Shown one piece after another: positions 1 through 8,193 of a DNA stretch of 64,000 nt (position 1 is its first letter; every line of letters starts with the position of its first letter). Under the pieces are notes generated by a model. It saw only the letters and a program-made list of their open reading frames with translations, had not been told where the DNA came from and made no database searches. This DNA is from Saccharomonospora sp. CUA-673 (lineage in GTDB: Bacteria; Actinomycetota; Actinomycetes; Mycobacteriales; Pseudonocardiaceae), in contig NZ_MKKE01000011.1 in assembly GCF_001942305.1 (NCBI RefSeq), positions 62,001-126,000 on the forward strand. Direction: 5' to 3'. A program made the translations under genes and the position numbers.

Positions 1-906
1 TCGTTCACCGACTTCCTCGACAAGTCCGAACTCGTCGCGTGCAACAAGCGCGTGCTGGAATCGCTGATCAAGGCGGGCGGGTTCGACTCGCTCGGCAACA
101 CGCGGCTGTCGATGGTGCAGGTGCACGAGGACGCAGTCGAGGCGGTCGTGCCGCTCAAACGCCAGGAGGCGATGGGCCAGTTCGACCTGTTCGGCGCGGG
201 CTCGGCCGACGACACCGACGCGGCGGCGTCGTCCTCGTCGCCGCTGGCGCATCTGAAGTTCGACGAGGACGAGTACCCGCGGAAGCAGAAGCTCGCCTAC
301 GAACGGGAGATGCTCGGCCTGTACGTGTCCGGGCACCCGCTCGACGGCGCCGAGCGGATCCTGCGCAAGCACGCCAGGAAGCCGATCGCCGCGATCCTCG
401 CCGACCCGCCGAAGGAAGGCGAGATCGAGGTCTCCGGACTGCTGACGGCGGTGGAGCGCCGCGTCAACAAGAAGGGCGAGCCCTGGGCGATCTGCACCGT
501 CGAGGACATGGACGCCGCGCTGGAGGTGCTGTTCTTCCCGAAGTCGTACGCGATCTTCGCCGCCGACCTCGTGGAGGACAACGCCGTCGTGGTCAAGGGC
601 CGCGTCAACTGGCGGGAGGACAAGATGTCGGTGTTCGGCGGCGGGCTCGTGCCGCTGGACCTGTCCGACATCGCCGCTGGCGACGAGGAGGCTCCGCTGA
701 TGCTGGTGGCCTACCCGGACAAGCTCAACCACAGCGCCGTCATCGAACTCAAGCAGACGCTCAAGGCCCACCCCGGTGACACGCCGGTCCGGGTGAAACT
801 GCAGGGCAAACGCGAAACCGTGTACGCGCTGTACGACTACCCGGTGAAGGTCAGCTCGATGTTGATGGGCGAGCTCAAGGGCATCCCGGGCATCATGGCC
901 GGGTGA
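1..906 (+). CDS. dnaE: DNA polymerase III alpha subunit, C-terminal part (5' end outside window)
   Basis: Replicative polymerase catalytic subunit; only the last 301 codons are present, open at the window start in frame 1. What is seen: the helix-hairpin region (ESLIKAGGFDSLG), the family signature YEREMLGLYVSGHPLD, then an OB-fold nucleic-acid-binding domain (VSGLLTAVERRVNKKG through VKGRVNWRED) typical of the DnaE C-terminus. The N-terminal PHP and palm domains lie upstream of the window. The stop codon (904-906) is overlapped by a GTG at 903 that is probably the original start of the next gene. Confidence 0.96.
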   Translation, partial: SFTDFLDKSELVACNKRVLESLIKAGGFDSLGNTRLSMVQVHEDAVEAVVPLKRQEAMGQFDLFGAGSADDTDAAASSSSPLAHLKFDEDEYPRKQKLAYEREMLGLYVSGHPLDGAERILRKHARKPIAAILADPPKEGEIEVSGLLTAVERRVNKKGEPWAICTVEDMDAALEVLFFPKSYAIFAADLVEDNAVVVKGRVNWREDKMSVFGGGLVPLDLSDIAAGDEEAPLMLVAYPDKLNHSAVIELKQTLKAHPGDTPVRVKLQGKRETVYALYDYPVKVSSMLMGELKGIPGIMAG

Positions 907-997
907 ACCCTCAGGGGGCAGGGGCCGCTTCCGCCCGGGAGCACACCCCGGACCGCGCCGGTGGCGGGCACTGGCCGTCACGCTGACGGCCGGGTTC

Positions 998-2383
998 ATG
1001 TCGCTGCTCGACGTCAGCATCGTCACCCTCGCGCTGCCGTCCATTCAGGACGGACTGGACGCGTCGGTGTCGGGGACGCAGTGGATCGTCTCCGGCTACG
1101 CGTTGACGTTCGGGCTGGTGCTCGTGACCGGCGGCCGCCTCGGCGACGCGTTCGGCAGGCGGCGCATGTTCCTCGTCGCGCTGTCGGCGTTCGTGCTCAC
1201 CAGCGGTATCGCCGGCGCCAGTTCGAGCGAGGAGATGCTCATCGCCGCGCGGCTCGCGCAGGGCGTGGCCGCCGGCATGCTGACCCCGCAGAACACGGGG
1301 CTCATCCAGGAGCTGTTCCACGGCGCCGAACGAGGCAGGGCGTTCGGCATGTTCGGCGCCACCGTCGGACTGTCCACCGCGATCGGGCCGGTGCTGGGCG
1401 GGGTGATCATCGCGGCGTTCGGCGACGACGGCTGGCGGTGGGTGTTCTACGTCAACCTGCCGATCGGGCTCGTCGCGCTCGCGCTCGCCGCGCGGTGGCT
1501 GCCGACGAGCGCGCCGCGGCGGAAGGGCATCCTCGCCGACCTCGACGTCCTCGGGATGCTGCTGCTCGGCCTGGCCGTGCTCGGCGTGCTGCTCCCGCTC
1601 GTGAACTCCGAACAGGGTGGGCTCGCGCGGCTGTGGTGGATGTTCCCGCTGGCGGCCGCGTTCGGCTGGCTGTTCGTGCGCTGGGAACGCGTCCTCGTCC
1701 GCCGTGGGCGCGCGCCCGTGCTGCATCCCCGCCTCTACACCGACACACCCGGGTACGCGATCGGCGCGGCCATCGGCGCCGTGTACTTCTGCGGGTTCGC
1801 GGGCATGTGGCTGGTGTTCGCGATGTTCTTCCAACAGGGGCTCGGCTTCTCGCCCCTGGTCTCGGGCCTGCTGGTGACGCCGTGCGCGCTCGGTTCGGCC
1901 GTGGCGTCGGCGTTCGCGGGCCGGGCCGTGGCCCGATGGGGCACTCGGGTCACGATCACCGGGCTGGTCCTCAGCGCGCTCGGACTGGCGCTGGTGGCCG
2001 TGCTCGTGCCGGTCGTGCCGGACGCGGCGCTCGGCTGGGCCGTCGCGTCCTCGCTGCTGCTCACCGGTATCGGCGGCGGCATGGTGATCTCCCCGAACAC
2101 GACGTTCACCCTCGACCGTGTGCCGACGGCGATGGCCGGCGTCGCCGGCGCGGCGCTGCAGACCGGGCAGCGGCTCGGCACGGCGGTGGGCGTGGCCGTG
2201 CTCGCCTCGGCGTTCCACGCGGGCGGCACCGACGGCGACGGTTACCGCACGGGGCTGATGCTCGCGATGGTGTGCGCGGTCGCGTTCACGCTGGTCGCGC
2301 TGACGTTGGCCGTCCTGGACGCGCGGAGGAATCCGCGCCGCCGGTTGGCCACCCGACCCGCGGAGGCGGGCCCGTCGACCTGA
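998..2383 (+). CDS. MFS drug-resistance transporter, DHA2 (14-TM) family; 5' end likely frameshifted
   Basis: Proton-coupled multidrug efflux permease of the inner membrane. What is seen: the TM1 signature SLLDVSIVTLALPSIQ, the motif A-like loop GGRLGDAFGRRRMF between TM2 and TM3, motif C-like GPVLGGVIIAAFG, and hydrophobic segments throughout, ending in a short Arg/Pro tail. Starting at ATG 998 cuts into TM1. Upstream codons in this frame read RRWRALAVTLTAGF, the usual N-terminal flank of TM1, while GTG 903 (GTGA overlap with dnaE) opens the neighbouring frame and runs to about 955. One extra base near 955 would join them, so the natural start is probably 903. Substrate unknown. Confidence 0.85.
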   Translation: MSLLDVSIVTLALPSIQDGLDASVSGTQWIVSGYALTFGLVLVTGGRLGDAFGRRRMFLVALSAFVLTSGIAGASSSEEMLIAARLAQGVAAGMLTPQNTGLIQELFHGAERGRAFGMFGATVGLSTAIGPVLGGVIIAAFGDDGWRWVFYVNLPIGLVALALAARWLPTSAPRRKGILADLDVLGMLLLGLAVLGVLLPLVNSEQGGLARLWWMFPLAAAFGWLFVRWERVLVRRGRAPVLHPRLYTDTPGYAIGAAIGAVYFCGFAGMWLVFAMFFQQGLGFSPLVSGLLVTPCALGSAVASAFAGRAVARWGTRVTITGLVLSALGLALVAVLVPVVPDAALGWAVASSLLLTGIGGGMVISPNTTFTLDRVPTAMAGVAGAALQTGQRLGTAVGVAVLASAFHAGGTDGDGYRTGLMLAMVCAVAFTLVALTLAVLDARRNPRRRLATRPAEAGPST

Positions 2384-2392
2384 TGCCGGCGG

Positions 2393-3157
2393 TCAGGACT
2401 TGGTCGTGGAGCCGTCGTCGGGCTCGTCGGTCCTGGTGGTCGCCGCGGCCGCCGTGGTGTTCGCCGAGCCCGAGTCGGACGGCACCGTGTCGTCCGTGGT
2501 GGCACCCGCGGACGAGGTGTCCGCTCCCGCCGAGGCCGTCGCCGGCCTTCCCAGAGCCTTCTTCTTCTTGAACCGCAGCAGCGCGAACACCGCGGCCGCG
2601 GCGAGCAGGCCCACGACGATCGCGCCGCCGGTGCTCATCGCGTCCTCAACCTGCTTGGCGGCCTCGCCCATGGCCGCGCCGAGGGCGATGTGCAGCCCCG
2701 ACCAGCATGTCGCGCCCGCCACGGCGGCGGGGAAGAACTTGCGGAACGGCAGCTTCGACGTGCCCGCGGCCGCGGGCGTCAGGGTGCGCACGACCGGCAG
2801 GAATCGGGCGAAGAACACCGCCCACGCGCCGCGGCGCTTCAGGATGTCGGTGGCCTTGTCCCACGCCTCGGCGCCCGAACGCTGGATCAGTTTCGTCTCG
2901 CGCAACCGGGGACCGAACCGGCGGCCGATCGTGTAGCCGATCGAGTCGCCGATACCCGCGCAGACCGTGACGACGACCCACAGGATCATGAAACGCTCGA
3001 CCGTGGTCGCCGTGGTGGCCGCGATCAGCAGTCCCGACTCGCCCGGGGCGATGAAGCCGAGCCCGATGGTGCATTCGGCGAGGACCAACAGGCCGGTCGC
3101 CGTGACGAGCGCAGGCTGCGGCAAGCCTTGCAGCCAGTTGAGAAAGTCGGTGACCAC
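2393..3157 (-). CDS. DedA family membrane protein
   Basis: 254 aa, DedA/SNARE-associated (VTT) superfamily; members are implicated in lipid-carrier (undecaprenyl phosphate or phospholipid) scrambling and membrane homeostasis. What is seen: the re-entrant loop motif FIAPGESGLL near residue 35, the second conserved loop FFARFLPVVRTLTPAAAG near residue 115, membrane segments around both, and a final TM near residues 180-200. It is followed by KKKK and a roughly 50-residue Ser/Thr/Ala/Asp-rich cytoplasmic tail. It converges on the MFS gene with 9 bp between stop codons. The tail is longer than in most family members. Confidence 0.88.
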   Translation of the reverse strand: MVTDFLNWLQGLPQPALVTATGLLVLAECTIGLGFIAPGESGLLIAATTATTVERFMILWVVVTVCAGIGDSIGYTIGRRFGPRLRETKLIQRSGAEAWDKATDILKRRGAWAVFFARFLPVVRTLTPAAAGTSKLPFRKFFPAAVAGATCWSGLHIALGAAMGEAAKQVEDAMSTGGAIVVGLLAAAAVFALLRFKKKKALGRPATASAGADTSSAGATTDDTVPSDSGSANTTAAAATTRTDEPDDGSTTKS

Positions 3158-3314
3158 CTGTCAAACCCCTGTTCGTCGAACCCCCGTGCGGCCGGACACG
3201 TGGACGTGTCCCACCGCCACAATGTGTGTCGCAGCCTGTAACCGTGACACTAGCTGCTCACCACGTGCCGATGGTGCGGGGTCAGTCCGATTCGAGAGAT
3301 TTACACCGCGGTGT

Positions 3315-4334
3315 CTACGACGATTCGCGGGCCAGTACGCTGCTGGCTTCCTGCGCTGCGGGGGCCGCGGCGGCGAGGTGCTCCAGGTTCTCCGGGAGCT
3401 GTTCGCCGCGGTGTTCCTTCGTCGTCGCGTAGAGTTTTCCGGCTCGGTACGACGAGCGCACGAGCGGCCCCGCCATGATGCCGGGGAAGCCGATCTCCTC
3501 GGCCGCCTTGGTGTGCTCGACGAACTCCTCCGGCTTGACCCAGCGGTCGACCGGGTGGTGCCGCGGCGAGGGCCGGAGGTACTGGGTGATCGTGAGGATC
3601 TCGCAGCCGGCGTCGAACAGGTCCTGCATCGCCGGACGCACCTCGTCGGGCGTCTCGCCCATGCCGAGGATCAGGTTCGACTTGGTGACCAGGCCCGCCT
3701 TGCGCGCCTCGGTGAGGACCTTCAGTGACCGCTCGTAGCGGAAACCCGGGCGGATGCGCTTGAAGATGCGCGGCACGGTCTCGACGTTGTGCGCGAGCAC
3801 CTCCGGCTCCGATCCGAACACCTCGGCCAGCTGGTCGGGCTCGGCGTTGAAGTCGGGGATCAGCACCTCGACACCCGTGCCCGGGTTGAGGCGGTGGATC
3901 TGCCGCACCGTCTCGGCGTACAGCCACGCGCCGCCGTCGTCGAGGTCGTCGCGCGCGACACCGGTCACCGTCGAGTAGCGCAGGCCCATCGCCTGGACGC
4001 TCTCGGCGACCCGGCGCGGCTCGTCGGTGTCGAGCTCGGCGGGCTTGCCCGTGTCGATCTGGCAGAAGTCGCACCGCCGCGTGCACTGGTCACCGCCGAT
4101 GAGGAACGTGGCCTCGCGGTCCTCCCAGCACTCGTAGATGTTCGGACAGCCCGCCTCTTCGCACACGGTGTTCAGACCTTCGCGGCGGACGAGGCCCTTG
4201 AGTTCGGTGAACTCCGGGCCCATCCGGGCGCGGGTCTTGATCCACGACGGCTTTCTCTCGATCGGCGTCTGGCTGTTGCGGACTTCGAGACGCAGCAGCT
4301 TCCGACCTTCCGGCAACGCAGTCACGTCACCCAC
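3315..4334 (-). CDS. lipA: lipoyl synthase (radical SAM)
   Basis: Inserts two sulfur atoms into octanoyl groups on E2/GcvH lipoyl domains. What is seen in 339 aa: the auxiliary-cluster motif C58-x4-C63-x5-C69 ([12 protein letters not shown]), the radical-SAM motif C84-x3-C88-x2-C91 (CTRRCDFC), the substrate-binding NLILGMGET, and the conserved RSSYRAG near the C-terminus. Length and motif order are standard for LipA. The lipoyl-bearing substrate SucB is encoded about 9 kb downstream and LipB about 5 kb downstream on the same strand, so the window holds the full octanoyl-transfer/lipoylation route. Confidence 0.97.
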   Translation of the reverse strand: MGDVTALPEGRKLLRLEVRNSQTPIERKPSWIKTRARMGPEFTELKGLVRREGLNTVCEEAGCPNIYECWEDREATFLIGGDQCTRRCDFCQIDTGKPAELDTDEPRRVAESVQAMGLRYSTVTGVARDDLDDGGAWLYAETVRQIHRLNPGTGVEVLIPDFNAEPDQLAEVFGSEPEVLAHNVETVPRIFKRIRPGFRYERSLKVLTEARKAGLVTKSNLILGMGETPDEVRPAMQDLFDAGCEILTITQYLRPSPRHHPVDRWVKPEEFVEHTKAAEEIGFPGIMAGPLVRSSYRAGKLYATTKEHRGEQLPENLEHLAAAAPAAQEASSVLARESS

Positions 4335-4362
4335 CCTACGCGCCGGAACCGGGCGGACAAGG

Positions 4363-5319
4363 TCATCCCGGGTCGGGCGTGACGCCCGTCAAGTCGGCGG
4401 TCAGATCCCACAGGGCCGTGGCCGTCGCCGCGTCGGTCGCGGACGGCAGCGGGGGCAAGACCGTGGGGTGCCCGCGCGACTGGCCGAGCCCGTCCGGGCC
4501 GACGTACTCGCCGCCGCCGAGCTCGGGTGCCGTGGCCGCGTACAGCTGGGGGAGCGTGCCCATGCGGGTGTTCTGTGCCAGCACCAGTCCGCCGAGCTTG
4601 CCGCCGACGTTCATGACGGTGCGCAGGACGGGGTTGCGCTGGGACTGTGCCATCGCGCCCGCCAGGCCCGTGTCGGTGTAACCGGGGTGGGCGCCGAGGC
4701 TGAGCACGTCCGCACCCGCCGCGCGCAGCCTGCGATGCAGCTCCAGCGCGAACATCTGGTTGGCGAGCTTCGACTGGCCGTACGCGGCGACCGGGTTGTA
4801 CCGGCGGCGCGTGAAGTTCGGGTCGGCGGTGTCGATGCTGCCCGCGCGGGCGGCCAGGCTCGACACGGTGACCACGCGCGCACCCGACCGCGCGCGCAAC
4901 GCGGGCATGAGCAGCCACGTCAGCGCCGCGTGGCCGAGGTGGTTGGTGCCGAACTGCAGCTCGAAGCCGTCGGCGGTCGTCTCGCGCGGCGGGGCCATCA
5001 GCCCGGCGTTGTTGACCAGCAGGTCGAGGCCGTCGCCGGTGCGCTGCCGGACGTCGTCGGCGGCCCGCCGGACCGAGCTCAGATCGGCAAGGTCGAGGCT
5101 GATCAGCACCGGTTCGGCGGCGGCCTGCGCAGCGACGGTCTCCAGGGCCCGCTTGCCGCGTTCGGCCGACCGGCACGCCAGCAGCACCGTCGCCCCACGG
5201 GCGGCGAGCACCTCCGCCGTGCGCAGGCCCAGACCGGAGTTCGCCCCGGTCACGAGCACTGTCCGACCCGACTGGTCGGGAATATCCGCTTCGTTCCACT
5301 TGCCCGATCCGCGCGTCAT
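4363..5319 (-). CDS. short-chain dehydrogenase/reductase (retinol/protochlorophyllide reductase-like)
   Basis: 318 aa NAD(P)-dependent oxidoreductase. What is seen: the Rossmann glycine motif TGANSGLG (residues 24-31), an NADP-favouring CRS after strand 2, NNAG, the catalytic Ser in VTVSSLA, and the catalytic YGQSK (Tyr-x3-Lys). The length (about 310-320) and the long C-terminal substrate lobe match the light-dependent-protochlorophyllide-reductase-like SDRs common in actinomycetes. Physiological substrate not predictable. It lies 28 bp upstream of lipA on the same strand and may be co-transcribed. Confidence 0.9.
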   Translation of the reverse strand: MTRGSGKWNEADIPDQSGRTVLVTGANSGLGLRTAEVLAARGATVLLACRSAERGKRALETVAAQAAAEPVLISLDLADLSSVRRAADDVRQRTGDGLDLLVNNAGLMAPPRETTADGFELQFGTNHLGHAALTWLLMPALRARSGARVVTVSSLAARAGSIDTADPNFTRRRYNPVAAYGQSKLANQMFALELHRRLRAAGADVLSLGAHPGYTDTGLAGAMAQSQRNPVLRTVMNVGGKLGGLVLAQNTRMGTLPQLYAATAPELGGGEYVGPDGLGQSRGHPTVLPPLPSATDAATATALWDLTADLTGVTPDPG

Positions 5320-5332
5320 GCCCCCAACCTAC

Positions 5333-5417
5333 CGACGCCGTGTCAGCAATTGGCGACACCGTGTCGGCACCCCACGTCGCCGTGTCAGCAGTTGGCGACG
5401 CCGTGTCAGCAGTTGGT
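5333..5417. repeat. minisatellite-like intergenic repeat, 4 units of about 21 bp
   Basis: Four tandem copies of a unit reading CGACGCCGTGTCAGCA plus about 5 spacer bases lie upstream of the SDR gene (starts near 5333, 5354, 5375 and 5397). Copies differ at one to three positions. The same unit recurs in inverted orientation at 8080-8177. The rest of the 5320-5514 gap shows no gene. Confidence 0.8.
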
Positions 5418-5514
5418 GTGCGTCAGGTCGGGGTCCCGGTATACCCCGGGCAGCACCCGACCTGGCGACTCGCCCGGCACCCGCGGTGTCGGACTCTGCT
5501 GCGCAGCGTAGTGG

Positions 5515-6057
5515 TCAGCCGGTCGGGGCGAGCTTGCGGAGCAGCTGGCCCACCGGGTTGCGGCGCGGGGCGCCGAGGCCGCCCGCGGTGCGGGCGCGCA
5601 TGAGGGTCACCAGGGCGTTGCCGGCCTCGGTGATCTCCTCGTCGGACTCGCCGAGCTCGGCGACGCCCGCGGTGAGCGCGAGCATACGCAGTTCGGCGTC
5701 GTGCGCGCGTCGCAGTTCGGGGTGGTCGTCGACGTGGGCGTCGAGGACCGCGCGCAGCACCGGGTTGTCGGCGACCGTGCTGCGCCAGGCCCGGGACACG
5801 GCGTCGATGTCGTCGGAGTCACCCCCGCCGGGGATGCCGCCGGTCTCCTCGGGGCCGCCGATCGTGGTCCGCAGCCGGCCGCCGAGGGTGTGTCGCCAGC
5901 GGTAGTGCATCGCCAACAGCAGGTTCTCCGGGGTGCCGAACAGCTCGGCGGCGCCGGGAACCGCGTCGAAGGGCAGCGGCCCGCCGGCGTCGCGGCGGGC
6001 ATGGCGCAGGACCTCGTCGATGACGTCGCGCCGTCTGTAGTAGTCGTTCCAGCTCAT
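5515..6057 (-). CDS. conserved actinobacterial protein of unknown function
   Basis: 180 aa, soluble, no signal peptide or membrane segment. Begins MSWNDYYRRRDVIDEVLRHA and is largely helical, with acidic and Arg-rich stretches. I do not recognise a domain. It is transcribed divergently from a TetR-family gene and shares with it a 155-bp intergenic region containing a CATACC-ACC-GGTATG palindrome and two half-site copies, so it is the likely target of that regulator. Confidence 0.75.
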   Translation of the reverse strand: MSWNDYYRRRDVIDEVLRHARRDAGGPLPFDAVPGAAELFGTPENLLLAMHYRWRHTLGGRLRTTIGGPEETGGIPGGGDSDDIDAVSRAWRSTVADNPVLRAVLDAHVDDHPELRRAHDAELRMLALTAGVAELGESDEEITEAGNALVTLMRARTAGGLGAPRRNPVGQLLRKLAPTG

Positions 6058-6158
6058 GAGGTCCCCCTGCTGCAGGTGTCACACGGTTGGGTATTCCGAG
6101 ATGGCGGCCATACCGCGGGTTTGCGGCATACCGTGGGTGCGGAGCTGACACCACAGAA

Positions 6159-6173
6159 CATACCACCGGTATG
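6159..6173. promoter_or_regulatory. candidate TetR operator between divergent genes
   Basis: Perfect inverted repeat CATACC-ACC-GGTATG (6-bp arms, 3-bp spacer) 40 bp upstream of the TetR start. Two further half-like copies (GGCCATACCG and GGCATACCG) lie at about 6102-6134, nearer the divergent gene. Placement in a shared promoter region suggests autoregulation plus control of the 180-aa gene. Confidence 0.6.
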
Positions 6174-6212
6174 GCCGACGGAAACCCAGGTACAGTTGTG
6201 AGCGTGGTGACA

Positions 6213-6809
6213 ATGCGGTCCAGGCGTGACGACTACTCGGAATCGACCCGATCTGCGCTGGTGAGGAGTGCCGTTCGGCTGTTCACGGAACGTGGCTACG
6301 CCGGCACCTCCCTTGACGAGATCGCCAAGAACGCGCGCGTTACAAAAGGTGCGCTCTATCACCATTTCAGTGGCAAACAGGCAGTTTTCGAAGCCGCCTT
6401 CGACGAGGTCGAAAGCGACGTCAAAGGTCGCCTGGAGAAGATCCTGACCGGCTCGCAGCCGCCGTGGGACCGGGCGATGAGCGGCCTCCGGGAGTTCATC
6501 CAGATCTGCCTCGACCCGGCGTACCAGCGGCTCGCGCTGCACGAGGCGCCCGTCGTCATGGGCTGGCAGCGCTGGCGCGAGGCCGAGGACCGCTACAGCT
6601 TCGGGTTGATCAAGCAGGCCCTGCAGGACCTCATCGACGCCGGTGAGGTGCTCGCCGTACCGGTGGAGGTGACCTCGCGGCTGCTGTTCGGCGCGCTCGT
6701 CAACGCCGCCACGGAGATCGCGGGCTCGGCCGACCCCCGCCAGGTGGGTGCGCAGATCGAGGACGTCATCGTCAGCCTCCTGAACCAGGTGCGCCGCACC
6801 GAGTCGTGA
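6213..6809 (+). CDS. TetR/AcrR family transcriptional regulator
   Basis: About 198 aa one-component repressor. What is seen: the N-terminal helix-turn-helix AVRLFTERGYAGTSLDEIA followed by VTKGALYHHF, the canonical TetR DNA-binding signature, then an all-helical ligand domain (CLDPAYQRLALHEAPVVMG) of the type found in TetR_C_33/AcrR-like members. ATG 6213 is taken as the start; GTG 6204 or 6207 is possible because the upstream bases give no strong ribosome-binding site. Ligand unknown. Confidence 0.92.
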   Translation: MRSRRDDYSESTRSALVRSAVRLFTERGYAGTSLDEIAKNARVTKGALYHHFSGKQAVFEAAFDEVESDVKGRLEKILTGSQPPWDRAMSGLREFIQICLDPAYQRLALHEAPVVMGWQRWREAEDRYSFGLIKQALQDLIDAGEVLAVPVEVTSRLLFGALVNAATEIAGSADPRQVGAQIEDVIVSLLNQVRRTES

Positions 6810-6864
6810 CGGGCACCGGTCACGTCGCCGTGTCTCAGGTTGCCGCGCCTCGGGTCGCGGCCTT

Positions 6865-7236
6865 TCAGGTCGCCGCGTCGATCAGGCCCTGCAGCGCTGT
6901 GCGCGTGCTCGTCAGATCGGCGATCCGCTCGTCGTAGGCGCGCAGGTGCTCGGCGAGCATCGGCACCGCGCACGGTTCGAGCCGGCCCGGTTCGTGCAGG
7001 CAACCGAGAAGCTCGCCGATGACGCGCGTGGGCAGACCGGCGTCGAGCAGCATGCGGATGGAGCGCACCTGCTCCACCGCGTTCGGTTCGAACAGCCGCT
7101 GGCCGGTCGCCGACCGCTGCGCAGCGAGCAGCCCCTGGGCCTCGTAGTAACGCAACAACCGGGTGTTGACGCCCGTGCGGGCGGAGAGTTCGCCGATGCG
7201 CAGCAGTTCGCCGGGTTCGCGACTTGCAGTTGTCAC
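6865..7236 (-). CDS. MerR family transcriptional regulator
   Basis: 123 aa. What is seen: the MerR N-terminal winged-helix signature (LLRIGELSARTGVNTRLLRYYEAQGLL), wing residues RLFEPNAVEQV, and a dimerisation helix that includes LRAYDERIADLTSTRTALQ. A single Cys (in EPCAVPM) makes a metal sensor unlikely. It is divergent from the aminotransferase gene with only 26 bp between start codons, the usual MerR arrangement in which the operator overlaps the target promoter. A solitary copy of the 21-bp repeat sits at about 6822-6837, just past its 3' end. Confidence 0.93.
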   Translation of the reverse strand: MTTASREPGELLRIGELSARTGVNTRLLRYYEAQGLLAAQRSATGQRLFEPNAVEQVRSIRMLLDAGLPTRVIGELLGCLHEPGRLEPCAVPMLAEHLRAYDERIADLTSTRTALQGLIDAAT

Positions 7237-7262
7237 TGGTGTCAGCTCCTACTGTTCGGGCC

Positions 7263-8078
7263 ATGACCCTTCGAGCCACGTATGTCAACGGTAAGACGGC
7301 CACCGCCGACGACCTCGCACCACTGGCCTTCGCCGGCTACGCCCACTTCACCGCGATGCAGGTCGTCGACGGCGGCGTCCGTGGTCTGGACCTGCACCTC
7401 GACCGGCTTCGGCACGGCAGCGACGTGCTGTTCGGTGCCCACCTGCCGGACGACGTGATCGTCGAGTTCCTCCGCGCCGCCGTCCACGATGCCTCCGCGG
7501 CGCACGGGCCGGATGCCTCCCTGTCGTGCTACGTCACGTCCCGGCCGGGGGAGTTCGCGGCGAGTGCCTCGGCACCCGCCCTCGACGTCGTGATCAAGGT
7601 CGGCGATCCCGCGCAGCCGCCCGCGGGGCCGTTGGCGCTCGACCTCGTCCGGCACCAACGTCACCTCGCCGGAGTCAAGCACGTCGGCGAGGTCGCCAAG
7701 ACGCTGTACCTGCGCCGGGCCCGCGAACGCGGATTCGACGACGCCGCGTTCGTCGACACCGACGGCCGGCTCGCCGAGGCGACCATCTGGAACCTGGCCT
7801 TCCGGGCCGGTGACGGCACGATCGTGTGGCCCGAGGCCGACGTGCTGCCGGGCGTGACGATGCAGATCGTGCGCCGCCGGCTCGCCGAGTCGGGCGCGCC
7901 GCAGGTGACGCGGGCCGTGTCCGACGGCGACGTCGCGGGCATGTCCGCCGTGGTCCTGAACTCGTGGACGCCCGCCGTACCCCTCTCCCGACTGGGTGAT
8001 CAGCGGCTCGAGCCTGCCGACGAGCTCACGACGTTGCTGCACGAGGCCTACCGCAGCGAGCCGCTCCGCCCGTTGTAG
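7263..8078 (+). CDS. class IV aminotransferase (branched-chain aminotransferase / ADC-lyase fold)
   Basis: 271 aa PLP-dependent fold-type IV enzyme. What is seen: the N-terminal YVNGK strand, the conserved RL turn (LDLHLDRLRHGS), the PLP-lysine region HLAGVKHVGEV, and the cofactor phosphate-binding segment GRLAEATIWNLAF (related to EGTxxNxF). The second half carries VLPGVTMQIVRR, equivalent to the usual TxGITR motif. It is short for IlvE, and a true ilvE is at 21584, so this is more likely an aminodeoxychorismate lyase or D-amino-acid aminotransferase relative. ATG 7263 is chosen because it starts directly at the conserved N-terminus. Probable target of the adjacent MerR. Confidence 0.85.
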   Translation: MTLRATYVNGKTATADDLAPLAFAGYAHFTAMQVVDGGVRGLDLHLDRLRHGSDVLFGAHLPDDVIVEFLRAAVHDASAAHGPDASLSCYVTSRPGEFAASASAPALDVVIKVGDPAQPPAGPLALDLVRHQRHLAGVKHVGEVAKTLYLRRARERGFDDAAFVDTDGRLAEATIWNLAFRAGDGTIVWPEADVLPGVTMQIVRRRLAESGAPQVTRAVSDGDVAGMSAVVLNSWTPAVPLSRLGDQRLEPADELTTLLHEAYRSEPLRPL

Positions 8079-8079
8079 G

Positions 8080-8177
8080 TGCCGACACGGCGACGCAGGA
8101 TGCCAACACGGCGACGTGGGGCGCTGACACGGCGACGCCAAGTGCTGACACGGTGTCCTGAGGTGCTGACACGGCGC
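8080..8177. repeat. minisatellite-like intergenic repeat, 5 units (inverted relative to 5333-5417)
   Basis: Five copies of TGCTGACACGGCGACG or close variants begin at about 8080, 8101, 8122, 8142 and 8163, spaced about 21 bp, filling the gap between the aminotransferase and the LLM oxidoreductase. This is the reverse complement of the unit at 5333-5417. No gene is seen in the gap. Confidence 0.8.
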
Positions 8178-8193
8178 GATTAGTCTGTGCATT

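Noticed and set aside
1452..1748. Minus-strand Arg-rich frames throughout the host regions
   Set aside because: GC-driven shadow frames; third-position GC pattern supports the opposite strand in each case.
911..2218. Long open frame on the minus strand opposite the MFS transporter (Arg/Glu/His-rich)
   Set aside because: Composition is typical of an antisense shadow of a high-GC gene; no start signal, no domain, and the MFS frame is clearly the coding one.
5333..5417. Possible CRISPR array
   Set aside because: The 21-bp units are nearly contiguous with only a few variable bases between them, there are no spacers of normal length, and no cas genes are present.
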